Made by a program: the position numbers and the translations under genes
Origin: JAZKFP01 sp040386355
Lineage (GTDB): Bacteria > Pseudomonadota > Gammaproteobacteria > Pseudomonadales > UBA6940
Direction: 5' to 3'
Assembly (NCBI GenBank): GCA_040386355.1
Contig: JAZKFP010000046.1
Location: 1 to 6,040, forward strand
DNA length: 6,040 nucleotides
The notes under the pieces: generated by a model
Databases searched by the model: none
Seen by the model: the letters and a program-made list of their open reading frames with translations, nothing else
Told to the model about the DNA's origin: nothing
In this document: piece by piece, positions 4,703-6,040 of the stretch
Position numbering within the stretch: the stretch's first letter is position 1
Layout: each line of letters opens with the position of its first letter

Positions 4703-5866
4703 CTATATGATTAAAGCTAAATTATCGCGATGAATAAGTTCGAGTTCAGAAACGTATCCTAATAATTCTGCAATACGTTGACTGGAAATACCTTTAATCT
4801 TATTTGCTTCAACTGCAGAATAATTTACCAAGCCTACACCTAAACGAGCGCCGGTAACATTTAAAATATGCACTGCATCGCCGCGTTGAAAATCACCAGT
4901 TATCGATTTAACACCAACCGATAATAAACTTGCACCGCGTTCAGACAAAGATTTTGCTGCACCTTCATCAATAGTAATGGAGCCACGCACTTTCATTTGT
5001 CCAAGCAACCAATTTTTGCGCGCAGCTTGTGGTTCTTGATCGGGAATTAATCGCGTACCTAAATTATTTTCCGCAGCGCCTAAACGCATTAATACATCGG
5101 GTTCGCGTCCCGAAGCAATCACAGTCATCGCACCGGAACGCGCTGCCGTTTTTGCCGCAGTAATTTTTGTGATCATTCCACCACGACCTAAACCACTTGT
5201 GCTGCGACCACTTGCCATTTGCAAAACCTGTGGATGATCCGTTTTAATTTCACCCACCAATACCGCATTTGGATCTTCATGCGGATCAGCGGTATATAAA
5301 CCTGGTTTGTCCGTTAAAATTACTAATACTTGCGCCGCAACTAAATTCGTTACTAATGCAGCAAGCGTATCGTTATCACCAAAACAAATTTCATCGGTAA
5401 CTACGGAATCATTTTCGTTAATTACCGGAATTACCGAACAGTCCAACAAAGTCAATGTGGTTTGACGTGCGTTTAAATAACGCGTGCGGTTCGCAAGATC
5501 TTCATGCGTTAATAAAATTTGTGCGGTACGTAATTGCCAACGTTGAAACGCTTGTTCATAACATTGGATTACGCCCATCTGACCAACCGCTGCAGCGGCT
5601 TGCAATTGATGCAACGCCTGCGGGCGCGATGGCCAACCAAGTCGACGAATTCCTTCCGCCACTGCGCCAGAAGAAACAATCACTACTTCAATACCTTGTT
5701 CCATCAGATGCGCAATTTGTCGCGCCCAATCAGAAATCGCAATCGGATCAACGCCAAGTCCGTTTTGCGTAACTAATGAACTACCCAACTTGATTACCCA
5801 ACGACGGGCTTTCAATAAACGATGCTGACTCGCATCCGTAATTGGATAATTATTAGTTTCACTCAC
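4703..5866 (-). CDS. proB: Glutamate 5-kinase (ProB) with C-terminal PUA domain
   Basis: Catalyses ATP-dependent phosphorylation of L-glutamate to gamma-glutamyl phosphate, the first and proline-inhibited step of proline synthesis, in the cytoplasm. I take the GTG at 5866 as the start (387 residues; E. coli 367): an AGGTGG Shine-Dalgarno ends six bases before it and it overlaps the upstream stop by 8 bp. The longer frame from an ATG at 5914 would add 16 residues inside the Obg tail and is unlikely. The amino-acid kinase domain (about 20-265) shows VIKLGSSLVT at 24-33, SSGAVAEG at 65-72, INENDSV at 149-155, FGDNDTLAAL at 162-171 and TDKPGLYTADP from 185, then a GRGGM loop. The PUA domain follows (about 290-380), as in E. 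coli; short kinases lacking PUA exist, so this is the full-length type. The partner gene proA is not in the window. It appears co-transcribed with obgE. Confidence 0.97.
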   Translation of the reverse strand: MSETNNYPITDASQHRLLKARRWVIKLGSSLVTQNGLGVDPIAISDWARQIAHLMEQGIEVVIVSSGAVAEGIRRLGWPSRPQALHQLQAAAAVGQMGVIQCYEQAFQRWQLRTAQILLTHEDLANRTRYLNARQTTLTLLDCSVIPVINENDSVVTDEICFGDNDTLAALVTNLVAAQVLVILTDKPGLYTADPHEDPNAVLVGEIKTDHPQVLQMASGRSTSGLGRGGMITKITAAKTAARSGAMTVIASGREPDVLMRLGAAENNLGTRLIPDQEPQAARKNWLLGQMKVRGSITIDEGAAKSLSERGASLLSVGVKSITGDFQRGDAVHILNVTGARLGVGLVNYSAVEANKIKGISSQRIAELLGYVSELELIHRDNLALII

Positions 5867-6040
5867 GATATTCCACCTGAACGTCATGCTCATCGTCGTC
5901 AAAATCGTCGTCATCTAAATCATCTTCTGCTGCTGCAGAATGTATGGAAGCGCGAACGACATCTTCTTCTAATTGTGATTGTAGCTCTGCATGTTGCTCT
6001 TCAGATAATAAACGACCGTCTTCATTACTTTCTAAATCCA
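5859..6040 (-). CDS. obgE: C-terminal tail of a probable Obg/CgtA GTPase, cut by window edge
   Basis: The last 59 codons of a gene entering from the right and ending in TGA at 5859-5861. The visible part is glutamate-rich and then strongly acidic (DDLDDDDFDDDEHD near the end), finishing VQVEYRE. Gammaproteobacterial ObgE proteins end in the same manner, with an Asp-rich tail followed by a short VEFIYKR-like end, and obgE is a frequent upstream neighbour of proB. Obg is an essential GTPase acting in 50S subunit assembly and growth control; its glycine-rich and GTPase domains lie outside the window, so no catalytic motif is seen and the call rests on the tail and the context. The stop overlaps the proB GTG by 8 bp, pointing to translational coupling. 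Another protein with an acidic tail remains possible. Confidence 0.68.
   Translation of the reverse strand, partial: DLESNEDGRLLSEEQHAELQSQLEEDVVRASIHSAAAEDDLDDDDFDDDEHDVQVEYRE

Noticed and set aside
5455..5776. Two overlapping plus-strand frames inside proB
   Set aside because: They are antisense to conserved ProB kinase motifs, with composition typical of shadow frames.
5867..5914. Longer proB N-terminus from an upstream ATG
   Set aside because: It would lie inside the acidic Obg tail, has no matching Shine-Dalgarno, and ProB proteins do not carry such an extension; GTG at 5866 has a good ribosome site.

Overview
The window looks like chromosome of an AT-rich gammaproteobacterium. The evidence is the set of proteins and their order: ParE, a CpdA/Icc-type cAMP phosphodiesterase and a YqiB-like DUF1249 protein lie in the same relative order as in enterobacteria, an Obg-like C-terminus overlaps proB, and rpsT encodes a typical S20. 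Obg-ProB next to rpsT reminds me of Legionella/Coxiella relatives, but that is from memory and only a hint. No rRNA, tRNA, CRISPR array, transposase or phage gene is visible.

Layout from left to right. (1) 1-814, minus: N-terminal 271 residues of ParE, cut by the window edge. (2) 924-1736, minus: CpdA. (3) 1892-2437, minus: YqiB-like protein with an extra N-terminal segment. These three read leftwards as yqiB > cpdA > parE. The enterobacterial neighbours yqiA (between cpdA and parE) and nudF (upstream of yqiB) are absent here. (4) 2438-2822: a 385-bp divergent intergenic region with a strong sigma70 promoter for rpsT. (5) 2823-3089, plus: rpsT with a GTG start, followed by an excellent GAAA-loop terminator. 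(6) 3306-4508, minus: a Bcr/CflA-type MFS drug exporter, convergent with rpsT. It is bracketed by a REP-like 20-bp palindrome (3247-3266) and a perfect 16-bp inverted repeat (4585-4644) that contains its likely promoter. (7) 4703-5866, minus: proB, glutamate 5-kinase with a PUA domain. (8) 5859-6040, minus: the acidic C-terminal tail of a probable ObgE, overlapping the proB GTG start by 8 bp.

Most genes are housekeeping: chromosome decatenation, cAMP turnover, ribosome assembly and structure, and proline synthesis. The MFS exporter is the only accessory-looking gene. The most interesting signals are regulatory. Upstream of cpdA there is a 9/10 match to the CRP consensus, placed at about -41 relative to a -10 box that has no -35, as in a class II CRP promoter; this would give negative feedback on cAMP. 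The promoter of the MFS gene is built into a 60-bp inverted repeat with potential outward promoters on both strands. I see no convincing new multi-gene system in this window.
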